DNA of 64,000 nt from Pararge aegeria (GCF_905163445.1 NC_053197.1:16678001-16742000); one strand, 5' to 3'. Shown: positions 1 through 11,526, counted from the first letter of the stretch. Numbers and translations are program-made. The notes: generated from the sequence alone by a model not told the origin.

Positions 1-186
1 ATTATTAATTATATAGCAAGTAGACTGTATGCCAAATGTTATTTAAAATCTATCTGTATAACGCTTTGTATAAAATCTTAAGGTTTCTAAGCGGCTGTAT
101 TCATAAAAAATAATTATGAAAAGTAGTATTTTAACTTTCTATGCGACATTGTGATGATATGTTGAAATATATATTATTCTGTTTTT

Positions 187-715
187 ATGGAAATTCTTTT
201 ATTTACGGACAGTAACTATACCATTGTGACGGTAGATCAGAATACAGTCGTCATCACCACTCCGCTTCCGGCGGGTGTTGTGGGACGTGATGTAAGGGAA
301 TATAACGGAGAACGGACAGCAGCGCCCTCTGTGCTACTACTACTACCATCTACTGCGATCACCAACCAGTGGCGTGCACAGGGTTTTGACCAGGGTAGAC
401 ATATAGAATTAAGATGGCATGAATTGGAAAAAATCTTCTACTTTATAAACATAAAATGGAAAAAAAAATTAGGGGAGGCAGTGCTTTTGTGCTTGTATGA
501 AGTGCACGCCACTGTCACCAACCCATCTGCCTGCGGTGGTGATTATGGGCGAACCCTCCTATTGGGAGATGCCTTTAGGCCAGCAGTGTACTGTTATGAG
601 CTATTGATGAACTGTAACATTTACAGGCCTTTTGTTTCACACCTTGCCAAAGGCCAAGTTTTGAGTGAGCCAAGTTTGGCGTTCAAGTGATGAATATTTT
701 TTTTTTTTTAATTTA
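187..715 (+). repeat. Repeat-derived open frame (167 codons)
   Basis: An open frame runs 187-690, but the DNA is composite repeat. The stretch near 520-610 is the reverse complement of the repeat also seen at 25610-25800 and 49230-49420 (the CCACTGCTGGACTAAAGGCC family). A T-rich tract follows the stop. The predicted protein has no recognisable domain. I treat it as non-coding. Confidence 0.6.
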
Positions 716-879
716 TTTTATTTTTATATTAAGTTATCCCTTGACTGCAATCTCACTTTGTGATTTTAGTTGGAAATCCACTTACAAATTACCCCGTAAG
801 GTACTTGGTATTTTTTTGGTTGAATAGATTTGTTTTTGAAGTGATACTGCTTTTGTCGTGTTAGGGAAAAATAATAAGA

Positions 880-1212
880 GTAAATATTTAATATGCACAT
901 GCACACTGTCACAAAAACCGACACTCTGAAGTTAGCTATAGTCAACATTTTAGTTTTTCAAAACGAGGTTTGACAGTACACAATTGTACACTTTCAATTG
1001 TCAAAGTCTGCGGGCTCATTCCGCATTCATTTTAATGTTGAGTGAAACACTTAGTTGTCCGATAATGTGATAACTAGATAATGCGTTATAATAAAAACTT
1101 TCAATGTTTCTATTGAATAAGGCGAAAGATAAAATTCTTGAAAAGATTTTAATGTTGTAACGATTAAGAAATATAACTTCTAACGCTTGTAAATAAGTAC
1201 ACACACGTTTTT
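880..1212 (-). mobile_element. MITE-like copy, same family as 33135-33367
   Basis: The reverse complement shares blocks with the 33-kb copy: the end with AGAAGTTATATTTCTT, the AGATAAAAT...TTTCGCC segment and GTTGACTATAGCTAACTTC. The left end is degraded and its limit is uncertain. Confidence 0.5.
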
Positions 1213-1264
1213 TATTTAAAATTAATGTCCAAGCAGACGGTTCAACTGCGCTCCGTGATGAAAT

Positions 1265-1440
1265 AATTCAAAATTCAAAAATTCTTTTTTCATGTTGGCC
1301 TATCACAGGTACTTATGAAGCATTCGTACATATATGTTTCTTATATTGTGAGTTGATAGTTACAAATACATTCGCTAACTTAAACCTAAAGCTATTAGGG
1401 TTCTAAACGCGCCCTGATCTAAGAACAAGTCTCTACACGT
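1265..1440 (-). repeat. Dispersed repeat (LINE/SINE tail type)
   Basis: A TTCAAAATTCAAAAATTC start, then a GGCCTATCACAGGTACTTATGAAGC block and GGTTCTAAACGCGCC. The same order recurs at 4715-4915. It looks like the inverted 3' tail of a LINE or SINE ending in TTGAATTTTGAA. Confidence 0.55.
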
Positions 1441-2160
1441 AATTGGAAAAAAAATACGTGCACAGACATTTTCATCGAGAGTACCACCGTGGGATGCAAC
1501 TAGTATAATCAATATATTGAAATCCAGGCGGTATCGAAACTCTTGAACGTTGGGGAGGCGACCAAGTTTAATTACTTATATCCACAGCCGTTAGCGAATT
1601 AATCGCGCGAACAAATTCACCTATCAATCGCATAGTCCTGGAGACAGTCATATTATATACTAGGGAGTTATATACTTTAAATCGTGGGTATCATACATCG
1701 AACCACGGTAAACATATTATAAGCTTTTAATGTCCAAACTACGAATCAATACACATCCACGACAAATAAAACTGTGCTAACTTATTTTCTATATTTCCTG
1801 TCCAAGTGCGTGCTCTACACAGAATTAAAGACATACAGAATCCGTGTACAGGACTCATATTGAAGCATCAAAAACCACTCCACTTTAGTAGTGTTTCACG
1901 AGCAGGTGGTTTGTCACTTCATTCCATTTAAAATTTTAGAGTTATTATTTTACCTGTAATGTTCTAAACGTTCACCATAAAATGAGAAATTGAAAGAAAT
2001 GTTGTGACAACGCTGAATTTAATATCTTATAATATCTAGTCACGCGCTGGGAAAGAAAATCCGTTAAAGCACCGACCATTAATATAAAACTACATTATAG
2101 TATATTATTATATTCAAGGTTTTTCTCTCGAAGACTCTCTTAAAATTTGTAGACCGTTCT
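1441..2160. other. Intergenic, nothing recognised
   Basis: AT-rich single-copy-looking sequence with no open frame above 60 codons and no repeat I recognise. Confidence 0.5.
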
Positions 2161-2186
2161 CTTAAATAAAGCAATAACATGCATAC

Positions 2187-2356
2187 ATTACATCTTTGTC
2201 ATTATTATGTACGAGGGCTTTAGTGATTTGTTCGACCGTAACAATAGGAAGATCATCCTCTGAGCGATCGTGCTCGGAGACCGAGGTCCAACCATTCATC
2301 CTTGGAAGTTGTATACAACGTGTAACCGAATTACGAAATAATGTTGAAGGATTCAT
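2187..2356 (-). CDS. Orphan exon candidate
   Basis: A 64-codon minus-strand frame begins MNPSTLFRNSVTRCIQLPRM. It continues with a polar stretch that reads like real protein (SVSEHDRSEDDLPIVTVEQI), then loses that character near two possible donors (GTAATG, GTATGC at 2181-2191). I recognise no domain. No partner exon was found, so it may be a first coding exon of a gene beyond the left edge, or chance. Confidence 0.25.
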
Positions 2357-2829
2357 AAGTATATATTTTTAGGAATCAACCTGTAAAAATATTAAATCAA
2401 AAGAAGAATATTTTCCATACAAACGAAATTCAACATTCTAAGTGTTTTCTTAAGACAACTCTATTGAAGATAAAACACCGAAACGCGCATAGTACCTACT
2501 CTACGCGACGCATACCTTATGAAGTGACCGGATCACATGATTTTAATTTTGCATGTGATGTATCTGATTTCTTTCAGTTAAAAACTATGGCATACTCAAA
2601 AAAAAAAAAAATTAATTTACATTACAATTTAAAGAATAAAAAAAAAATATCAGAAATAAGTAATAATGTCATTTTAAATTAAATAGGCAAATAATACAAT
2701 TACAAATGTTGTTATACAGTTAGAAAAGTTAACTAAGTAGGTATATTGCTGTCACTAAGGTATTCTTTTACACTATAATAGTTTTTTTTAAGAGTATCAA
2801 ATATGATATCATACTATTACTTTCAAGTC

Positions 2830-3160
2830 ATCAATATCATCATTATCATTTAATGCTTGGAATGAGCCTTTTTCCCATCATCATATCAAACCATTACCGG
2901 CCCACTACAGAGCATGGGTGCATGGGAAAGGTTAAGGCCATACTCCACCAATTGGAGGCCTCCACCAACCCGCGGAGAACGTTATGGAGAACTCTCAGGC
3001 GTGTAGGTTTCCTCATGATGTTTTCATTCACCGTTGAAGCAAGTGATATTTTAATTGCTTAAAACGCACATAACTTAGAAAACGTTAGAGGTGCGTGCTG
3101 GCACTCGGCCACCCAAAAGTGAAGGCAAAGCTCTAACTACTATGCTATTACCGCTTCTTT
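2830..3160 (-). mobile_element. tRNA-derived SINE (GGTTTCCTCACGATG family)
   Basis: Inverted copy of the commonest SINE here. The right end carries a tRNA-like head with the CTAACTACTATGCTATTACCGC block, then CACCGTTGAAGCAAGTGAT and GAACTCTCAGGCGTG. It ends at CAT-rich sequence on the left, the reverse of the GATGATGA tail. Relatives: 11030, 36055, 40150, 49443, 51740, 52600, 63650. Confidence 0.75.
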
Positions 3161-3261
3161 TCTCATAACCAAGCTTCTCCAAAGCGGGTTGGTAGAAATC
3201 AATACTGCGCCGGAACTCATTGTTACAATAAGTATTATCGTTTCCTTCATAGACAGCATCA

Positions 3262-3315
3262 TCACTTAGCACCAGGTGTAATTGCAGTCAAGGGCTAATT
3301 TGTAGTGTAATAAAA
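3262..3315 (+). mobile_element. SINE 3' fragment
   Basis: CACCAGGTGTAATTGCAGTC, then an AAGGGCTAATTTGTAGTG block and an A-rich tail. Same 3' end as the copies at 30060-30115 and 63920-63962. Confidence 0.6.
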
Positions 3316-4527
3316 AAACTAGATTTTGCACTAAAATTTAATTTTGTCATGGATTTCGTGATTTCCCGATCTAAAATATACTTGAATAACTTCTATATGA
3401 ATAAGGAAACTCACTTAAAACATACATTCATACGTTTTTACATGAAACATTACATTTATTTTTATGGCAGCCATTTTAAGTATTATTTAAATTTTACTTA
3501 TTATATAATTTTATTTATATTATATTATTTACTTTTATTAATATAAAATCATCATAAATGTATCGTTCTTTTTTTCTGAAGAACTTAATCAGATTCTTAT
3601 AAAATTTTAATAATAACAACTAGAAGGTAAACTCTTATAAATAAAAAAATAAGTCATTAAAATCGGTTGAGATTTGACACAAACATTAAGGATTGAAGGG
3701 AAATAAGTCCAATTATTCAAGCTTGTATCATTGGAACGGCCCATATAATAAATTATGATAGATTATTAAACGAGGGAGAAAATCTTACTACCCGCTCTTA
3801 CTCTAAAAGACCTTCTTTTACCCAAAGAAACTTCTTAATTGAATGCGCAAAGTATCTTATTCTTGGGAGGCTTGTGACTTCTTTAGAAACTAATGAATGT
3901 AATGACTATTTCATTTGTCGAATAGTTTTGCTACGTATTTCTGCGTCTGATTATAGTACCTATTATTAAACTATAATAATAGGCAATTGGTCGGTAAGTA
4001 AAATAATATACATGAATCCAGTACGGTGATCAAATCGGACAAATTATGCATATATATCTAAATGTAGCATAAGATGAAAGCCCGCTGAAAAGGATAAGGT
4101 AAGGAATCTACCTTAGGTACATATATAGCGTCGAATGCGAATCGTTTAAATCCTAACAGCAAATAACTTACAAATATTGTATTTGTTTAGGATGCAAAAT
4201 ACTTTTAACTATAAGAATTAAATAATACTTAAGCTGAGCTACAAAACGGCAACGATATTTGTTTAAAACACTTTTAAATCGAGAATTAAAAACAATTACA
4301 TTATATTTCAAAAAAAAGCGTAGTCGGTGGCGATCCATTTGAGAAAACTTAAGGGAAAATAGTGTATATTATCGTTGGAACTGACAGTTTGGAAATCTTT
4401 TTCATAATCTCCCGATAAGCTTTCACTGATTGATAAATTTCACGTTTTGATAGTTTTAACGTACATCAATTAATCTAAAGGGTGACTGAAACCTCAATCA
4501 ACTTTATGTAATTATAAATTATGATCC
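3316..4527. other. AT-rich intergenic, nothing recognised
   Basis: Very AT-rich, with short chance frames only (for example a Tyr/Phe/Ile-rich one at 3349-3546) and no repeats I can name. Confidence 0.5.
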
Positions 4528-4608
4528 ACATCGATATATTGGCTATTATCTTCGCGCGTCATTTACGTTTTGTTAAATGGACGGCCACTGCTACGCCTAT
4601 TTTCTTGA
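4528..4608 (+). repeat. Dispersed repeat, copy 1 of a direct pair
   Basis: Contains ATATTGGCTATTATCTTCGC, GTTTACGTTTTGT-like and CACTGCTACGCCTATTTT blocks. A second copy in the same direction lies at 5248-5326, 720 bp away. Confidence 0.6.
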
Positions 4609-4714
4609 TGAGCTGAACCAATATGAGTGGATCATGAATGATAAATGTTTCAAAAACGGGAAAAAATATTCCTTCTCAGCCTGCGTCACAATATATCGAT
4701 CTTTTAATGTTTCA

Positions 4715-4915
4715 CATTCAAATTCATATTCAAAATTCATGTAGGCCTATCACAGGCACTTATGAAGCGTGCATATATATATATATATATATGTTTACGT
4801 AAGGTGATGGTGATAGTTTTGTTCGCCAAATAAAACTTTAAGCTACGAGGGTTTCAAACGCGCAAATCATTCAAACGCTGGTTTAAGAAGAGCCCACAAC
4901 GAAGTTAATTTGTTT
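4715..4915 (-). repeat. Dispersed repeat with (AT)n
   Basis: Second copy of the 1265-1440 family: TTCAAAATTCATGTAGGCCT, CACAGGCACTTATGAAGCG, an (AT)n run at 4773-4791, then GAGGGTTTCAAACGCGC and AGAAGAGCCCACAACGAA. Confidence 0.6.
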
Positions 4916-5030
4916 TTTATCACCATCTCACAGTAAATTAATATTAAGCTATGCAGTTAGAAAAATTAGCTATGATGTTGATTCATACACCAATGAAGTC
5001 ACTGGGGACCGCTAGTCGAGTCGAGTCTAG

Positions 5031-5063
5031 GACGAAGAATACGGGTTACCCGTATTCTTCGTC
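5031..5063. repeat. Perfect hairpin, 15-bp arms, 3-nt loop
   Basis: GACGAAGAATACGGG, TTA, then its exact reverse complement. It lies just left of a Helitron-like fragment, and may be a relic of such an element's terminal hairpin or a foldback. Confidence 0.9.
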
Positions 5064-5074
5064 TTTGGTATCGT

Positions 5075-5225
5075 TTTTTTACAAATCCCGTGGAAACAAT
5101 GTGTTTTCCTAGGTTCAAAAGTAGCCTATAATACTCTCCATCTTTTTAACTAACTTAATGCCAAAAATAAAATAGATAGTTTGCTAAGTAAGTACAAACA
5201 AACAAACAACACTTTCACATTTATA
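5075..5225 (-). mobile_element. Helitron-like fragment
   Basis: Inverted piece of the abundant non-autonomous family with AAAGTAGCCTATAATACTC, a CTTAATGCCAAAAAT-like block and AAACAAACAAACA. Similar text lies at 10390-10530 and 29745-29935. Assignment to Helitrons is by recollection of lepidopteran families. Confidence 0.45.
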
Positions 5226-5247
5226 AAATCAGTAAGGATTTTAATCA

Positions 5248-5326
5248 ACAACGATATATTGGCCATTGAAGTCGCGCGTCGTTTACGTTTTGTGAAATTG
5301 GTGTCCACCACTACGCCTATTTTTTT
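5248..5326 (+). repeat. Dispersed repeat, copy 2 of a direct pair
   Basis: Matches 4528-4608 with substitutions: CGATATATTGGCCATTG, GTTTACGTTTTGTG and CCACTACGCCTATTTTT. Confidence 0.6.
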
Positions 5327-5821
5327 ATATATACATTTTGTGATTACATAATAATTTTATATTCTATTTACCCTCCCATAATCGGATAAAAAGGAAGTCG
5401 GCTTTATTATTTAAATTAAAGTTGTTAACTAGGTAACTTTATTATGTAACGCTGAGAGCGGAATTCCACGAATTTTCCACGTAAGTTACTAGAATAGAGC
5501 CTTTGTTTTCGACACATTTGGTGCCTTTAATGTACATTTTCGTTGTAAAATAAACGAACACGTTTAAGTAATTATTTTAGATTTAAAATACTTATTGCTA
5601 TACGATATTGCGACCTAAATAAATCGATCGTGGTATGTTTAATCTACAAGAAATTGTTGATTAATCCAAAAAATTATGTTCTAAATTATTAACCAATAGC
5701 GGTCCCCCGCGTCTTCGTCCGCATATGAGTATACTTTTAAAGAGTACTTAAATTTAAAACTTAAAATACCCCTGACTTTTAATATAGTATACATTATTGC
5801 ACTAGGAAAGCCATTTTACGT
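5327..5821. other. Intergenic, nothing recognised
   Basis: AT-rich. A short CCCCCGCGTCTTCGTCCGC block near 5705-5724 resembles a Helitron-like end. Confidence 0.4.
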
Positions 5822-6002
5822 GGCGTAATTTAGTGGCGGCGGCCATCTTGGACGAGTAAAACGTAGCTCAGAACACTCCCGACTTCCTTCAAGACCTTTC
5901 AAACAATAATACGAAATCAAAACACCGATCACTAATATAGATCAAAATGAGTTCTTCTGTTCAGCAACTACGATGCTACAGACACACATACAGACACACA
6001 TA

Positions 6003-6059
<57 letters not shown>

Positions 6060-6200
6060 GTCATTAAAAAGGGGGGTTAAAAAAGACATGCTGTCATGGA
6101 CTTTTTTAAGGACTTTCATTGGGGAACAATTTCGCTATACAAAATTTTTCGTTCCTAACTCTTAAGTTTAAATATCACACACACCGTTGTGTGTGCTGCC
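5822..6200 (+). repeat. Dispersed repeat with internal (CA)n
   Basis: GTGGCGGCGGCCATCTTGGA and GAACACTCCCGACTTCC, then a (CA)n tract and GGGGGGTTAAAAA. The same parts in the same order occur at 48133-48300. Confidence 0.6.
6010..6057 (+). repeat. (CA)n microsatellite
   Basis: About 24 uninterrupted CA units, with imperfect ACACATA units just upstream from 5983. Confidence 0.97.
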
Positions 6201-6590
6201 TCCGCTTTTTTTCATAGAAGCTTGATATATCATAGCTTCCTCGTTAAAAAAACCATTCAACACAAAAATATTTTTTCAACAATTTGTTGCTGGGTTTAGC
6301 CTGTTCAACCAAACAAACTGTTTAGCTTTATTAGCACGGATTGTAACTTTCTTCCCCTACATAGAAACAGTGTAAATTCGTAGGGCAAATTGTATTAACT
6401 TTGAAGAGCATTTGTCGAAGTAAGAGACCGTTCAGCGCGAGAGCGTGTGTAACTATTACGGCCATTACGCTATTACGGTGTCTACGTGACCGGTTAGCTA
6501 TCCATCACGTAATGGTAGCCTTTAAGCTGAATGCACATTCAGGGCCAAAAATAGTGAGGTAAAGTACTTTATATCTAACCATAAATGGAT

Positions 6591-6656
6591 AATTTAATGA
6601 ACGTACTATTATGACAAATTGCCAATTTAATGAACGTACTATTATGACAAATTGCC
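6591..6656 (+). repeat. Exact 33-bp tandem duplication
   Basis: Two identical adjacent 33-bp units, each starting AATTTAATGAACGTACTATT and ending AAATTGCC. No mismatch. Confidence 0.97.
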
Positions 6657-6808
6657 GGATGAAATCCCTGAGATCTAAATAAGCTTAAACTTTATATAAA
6701 AAGTTAAGTCCTATTAAAATATTAAGGATTAAACGAAAAAAAGCTTGATTATGAACTGTTGGATGTTGTTATATATAACAACAATGCAACCCATAAGTGA
6801 AAAAGAAG

Positions 6809-6841
6809 AAAAAAACCATTCACTGTATAAATGGTTTTTTT
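6809..6841. repeat. Hairpin, 12-bp arms, 9-nt loop, T-run
   Basis: AAAAAAACCATT and AATGGTTTTTTT flank CACTGTATA. The arms are perfect. It resembles a bacterial terminator in shape, but there is no reason to think it acts as one here. Confidence 0.85.
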
Positions 6842-9350
6842 GTCACACTGCATAATAGCTAAAATATTTTAGTACTCAAGTCAAATACATCATTAATCAA
6901 ATGACATATATCATTATTGTTTTATTAATCTCACAGTAGGTTCCAGTCTCATCAGACAGCTGCAATTTCTAAAAGAGTGCACTTTACGGTTTTAAAAATG
7001 GCGGCAGAGTATGTTTAGCCTATAAGTCAGAGAGTGGTAAACTCTCAGTGAAGTTTGGCGTACCTGTTGACTGAATAAATGAGAGTTAATAACAAGAAAA
7101 TGAAAGCGCAATTGGTGTACGCCTATGCAAATCCGGATCTAGTAGGCCGCCTAGGCCGACCCCGTCAAATGTAAATAAAACTAAAACGTGAAAGTAAATA
7201 ATTGATTGATGACGTAATGTGCAATCAGCACTAGTCAGAAGCGAGTGTCCGTTGAATAGCATTAGGTAATAGCAGCCTGATCAAGCTGTAGAAGTTGAAC
7301 CGATAACTGCAAAGTGTCACAAAGCGTTCGACGCTTTCATACTTTTGTACTATTTTGTGGTCCACGTGGAAGGAGTTTGGCTACTTTCCAGACTTATTGA
7401 TGGCAAAATGTAATATGGATTTATTCCAGCACTTATCCGCGGACTTAGAGTTCTCATTAAAACACAAAGTTCTGCCAGTTAATAAACACGGAAATTGAAA
7501 TCTTCAATGAATTGATAAATCAGAAAATAACCACATTATCAGCCTGCCAGTGTAGTAACTTCACCTTTAAAATACACGGAAGTGTTTTGATTTTCTATCG
7601 GAACACTAAAGACTCTGCATCTTTTATCTTAAGCCACACATAAACACATAATAGATAATAGACGAGTTGTCTCGAAGCCCGAAGTCGATTTCAGGCGCAT
7701 TGTTGGAGAGAAATCACTCCACCCATTCTGGCTGAAGGTACTTCGAGATGATTTCATTATAAATGTCCGCTAAGCCCTTCCCCGGGTTATTGTGTCTTTT
7801 GAAATCGTTGATTGTTATTCTTTTCAAAGACCCTCGTCAGCTTTTATTCCGATTTGATCGTTTATTTTAGCTTACCATTGACTAGGTAAATATTACATTA
7901 TTAGAAATCTTGTCAATTTATAATTTTAAAATAACGAAGCAATGAATAAATTTGTTAGTTGCGTAAAAAAACGTTGAACATGACATACCATGGCGTCCCA
8001 GGTGATAAACAAGAAGAGTTTTCTTTAAAATAGAAGAACAAATAAACGCAAGAAATCAAATCTTTTCAAGAGTAAATCAACAATACTTTGAATAAAAACA
8101 TTACTACTAGTAATATCCATCAAAGCGTAGTAAAAAGGCTAATTACCTCTCTTATCCAGAAGTATGCGTGCTTGTTTATACCAGCATAATCTTAGCATCT
8201 TAAGATTTTTTGACATTGTAGTGTTGTATTTCTGTAAAAGTCTGATAACCGATCGACCGACGAACTGATACAGACGAACTATAAAGTTAAGTTTGATTGT
8301 AAGTTCTGATTGTATTGAAATATGTATGATAGAACATGTTTGCCAGTCTTATTTATGTGGTTACCCCAAAACAAACAGAGCAGGAAAAGAAGCTTAATAA
8401 TTCAAAGCATTTTATAACGAAATTGTTTTTATTTATTTTTCAGGAGTTTCACCTATAGTTGAATATACTCCGCATTTTATTTGACGACAGTTACAGGTTA
8501 TTAAATTCGGTTATTAGGGCCCGAACAACTTTGACGAACGTAAAATATTTTTTTAAAAGGAAGTACTTGGCATATACAGATTCGAATACTAGTGTATCGT
8601 AAGTAGGTACATATTCAATTTGAAAAACAAAATGCTGTTAGAAATGTGTGACTAAAAATAAGGAAAGCAATTTATTTTTCTTTGCTACTACGTATATTAA
8701 GGTAGGTACAGTAATCTGAAAGAATGTCCTACGGCGATTTATTGCAACAATTCCGTAGCGACTAGCGATACAGCCGCAAAAACTCCGCAATTCAGTTACG
8801 ATGCACCATCGGTAGAATAGTGTACCTACTAAGCCCAATCGAGCGATACCATGCTCTTCTTTTGTGATGTCTTCAACAACAGTCGCGCATTTACATCAAT
8901 GCAGAAGTGATTATGAATCGATGGAAGTCAACTGTATCGCTTCTGTCGCGCGTTTTAAATACCACCAACGTCTTACAGTAACGATGTAGACGCGTTTAAA
9001 TAAATTGCTGCAATAAGTTGTAGTGAGCGACCTCCCTTAACCCGTATATACATAGAACGACTTCCACCTTAACTTATATTCTCCCTGATAACATTTTTTT
9101 TTACTTCAGCTACGAGTAAGTACCTAATTAAAAAAAGTTGTTCCTGACGGGATGTCGACGGATGTTAAGCATACAACTAGTACTCTAACTTATAATTACA
9201 CATAGAATTTATAATTAGAAATGAGATATTGAGTAAGTAGGTAGTAGTAAAATGAAATATAGATTATCGGTAATTGTCTGTTTCTTTTCTTATTAAGTAA
9301 TAGATTTATTTTATTATAGATACTTTATATTTCATATAAAATTATATTAT
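6842..9350. other. Intergenic, nothing recognised
   Basis: No coding signal and no repeat family I recognise over 2.5 kb. The 66-codon minus-strand frame at 8638-8838 has no family likeness. Confidence 0.5.
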
Positions 9351-9354
9351 CAAT

Positions 9355-9540
9355 GCAAACGTTTGTTTGTTCGTTTATTTGTACTTCCTTTACGCCCTCA
9401 CTAAACAGCCAATCTACTTGATTTTTGGCAAAGGACGGAGAGTATTATATACTTTAAATATGCTAACTACTACTATACTAATATTATATTTGTAAAAAGC
9501 TTTAAAAAACGCGGGCAACAGTTGGAGCATATAAATACAA
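9355..9540 (-). mobile_element. Helitron-like fragment
   Basis: AAACGTTTGTTTGTTCGTTT, CTTGATTTTTGGCAAAGGA and AAAACGCGGGCAACAG match fragments of the non-autonomous Helitron-like family. The limits are approximate. Confidence 0.4.
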
Positions 9541-10041
9541 AGAACTAAAAATCGGCGGGCGTAACGGCATAAGAGAGGGTTATGCCATGTGACGTGAAGG
9601 CATATGTGTTAGTTATATTTCAAAGAAACCTTATAGATTTTCTACGTCAAACAAAAACAACATAATAGATCGTCAAGAAAAACTTTCATTCTCTCATATT
9701 GGCTATTATCCAAGAGTTTGCTCACATTATATTTTTTAATTTTCCAGTGCTTGCACCTGGTGTAACGAAAGTTGTTACTCTAAAGAATTTTCTCGTTGAA
9801 AATAATATGATAAAAAAATTAATATTAAACATCTTAATCTAACAGCTCAGTCGAGATAATAGATTAAAACAAGGTTTGTTGTTCTTTGGTTTAATTTAAT
9901 AATCTAAAGTAAAAACGAACTCGCTGAGTTGAAATATTTTATAATTTTATTTTATGAACAAATCTGAAAAAATATAAGCTTTTTCAATTCAGTTACCGTC
10001 GCTGTTAAATGTGATTTAAAATGTCGTACCTGCCACAGGAA

Positions 10042-10079
10042 TGAGCATGACTGTGATTATATAATCAAGGTCATGCTCA
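10042..10079. repeat. Nested imperfect palindrome
   Basis: TGAGCATGAC and GTCATGCTCA are perfect 10-bp arms around 18 nt that contain the self-palindrome TGATTATATAATCA. Confidence 0.85.
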
Positions 10080-10389
10080 CCTTTTCTAGCTCTACTTAGT
10101 ATAAATCAAAGTCATCATCATCAGCATCTGTCTTTTTATCTGCTACCTCCTCATGAACCACGCAAAGATTTTGATTCGGTTGCCATTATTATTTAGATAT
10201 TTTTCGCAAAAGGTTATTAATATTTTTGGAAACAGAAAAAAAAAATATTTTACAATATATCATTTACTGAAAGATAAATTTAACTGTTTAAGAATAGTGT
10301 ACCGGTGGTATGTAATCTCCAAGAAATATCATTGGAAATGTCTTCATGAATCACTGCAAATGGTTTTATGATATATTGTCTGTAATTGG

Positions 10390-10530
10390 CTAGCTCGTAG
10401 CTCGTGTTTTTCGTCCGCGTTTTTTAAAATTTTTTAATAAAGTTGAGTAAAAATAACTCTAGGCCAATAATCAAGTTGATTAGTTGCTTAGTAATGGCGT
10501 AAAGGGCACAACAAACAAACCGAAACACGT
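10390..10530 (-). mobile_element. Helitron-like fragment
   Basis: GTTTTTCGTCCGCGTTTT, then AATCAAGTTGATTAGTTGC and AAAGGGCACAACAAACAAAC. This is the same order as 29745-29935. Confidence 0.45.
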
Positions 10531-11029
10531 TTGCGTCTATAATATTAGTAATGAAGTAAAGATTAAGTAGCAGAAAATTTGTAAAAATACAAGTAAATAC
10601 AATCAAATTGTGCACCCTTGCACAATTTATAAACGTCTAGCGTCGTAGTTGAAATACTTAAGCACTAATTTACATTTTGCTGTTTCATGAATCTCCTAAT
10701 TAAGATAAATCCAACGAGCTAAATCACAAAACCCAGTGCTTCGAGTTCAGCTCACAGGGACAGTGATTTCCCAGGAGACCCCATTCAACATTTTCAATAC
10801 ACTGAAATTAAAACCAGACTCTTTTCTTCCTAAATATATTTAACAATGTATGAAAGCCTTTTGGGATAGTAAAGTAAAAATAGTGCTGATGCAATCTATA
10901 GATTACTAGAACAAATTATCATCCATAATAGGAGCTCATCTAAAGATCTAAATGAATGAGTAAAAAAAAGGTTTAATAAGGTAATATTAAACCATACTAA
11001 TATGTAATACTTAGACTTTACTTTCGGGA
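10531..11029. other. Intergenic, nothing recognised
   Basis: No coding or repeat signal that I can support. Confidence 0.45.
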
Positions 11030-11270
11030 GGCCGAGTTCGAATCCCAGCACGCATATCTAACTTTTCTTTACGTGCGTTTTAATGACTTCTTTCAACGGT
11101 GAAGGAAAACATCGTGAGAAAACCCGCATGCCTGAGAGTATAAAATAATATTCTTAAAGGTGTGTCGAATCAACCAATTCGCACTGGGCCAGCGTGGTGG
11201 ACTACGGCCTTAACCCGTTCGAATTGTGGGAGGAGACACGTGCCCAGTATCATGAGGATGAAACCTGAAA
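11030..11270 (+). mobile_element. tRNA-derived SINE, 5'-truncated
   Basis: Begins inside the tRNA-like head (GGAGGCCGAGTTCGAATCCC). It continues through CAACGGTGAAGGAAAACATC, CATGCCTGAGAGT, GGGCCAGCGTGGTGGACTA and GGAGGAGACACGTGCCC to a GATGA-type end. It lies 260 bp past the aldehyde oxidase stop. Confidence 0.8.
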
Positions 11271-11295
11271 CTGAAGTGGTGGTGTGGTGTGGTAA

Positions 11296-11430
11296 AGGAA
11301 AACATAATGAGACAACCTGCACACCTGTGAGTTCTCCATAATGTTCTCAAAGGCGTGCGAAGTATTAAAACGTAATTGGCCAGCGAGGTAGACTACGGCC
11401 TACACCCATCCAATGGTAATGGCAACCATA
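11296..11430 (+). mobile_element. Second partial SINE in tandem
   Basis: A second copy of the internal SINE part (AAAGGAAAACATAATGAGAC to GGCCAGCGAGGTAGACTACG) directly follows the first in the same direction. Confidence 0.7.
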
Positions 11431-11515
11431 ATAATTTAAAAAACCATGTCCCTTAACGTTTAAATTTTACTTCTATTTTGATGAAACATAAACCTATCAT
11501 TGAGTGTTATAAAAT

Positions 11516-11521
11516 TTTAAT
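11516..11521 (-). terminator. Candidate polyadenylation signal (ATTAAA)
   Basis: ATTAAA on the minus strand lies 5 nt after the aldehyde oxidase stop codon. No AATAAA is seen in the next 100 bp, so this is the best nearby signal. Confidence 0.35.
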
Positions 11522-11526
11522 ACTAG

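Noticed and set aside
187..690. 167-codon open frame as a host gene
   Set aside because: It is made of dispersed repeat sequence shared with 25610 and 49230, with no domain; chance opening in a repeat is simpler.
5947..6165. Frame with a Thr-His repeat as a gene
   Set aside because: It is only the translation of a (CA)n microsatellite inside a dispersed repeat.
6809..6841. Rho-independent terminator
   Set aside because: The shape fits, but the window is eukaryotic and no gene ends here.
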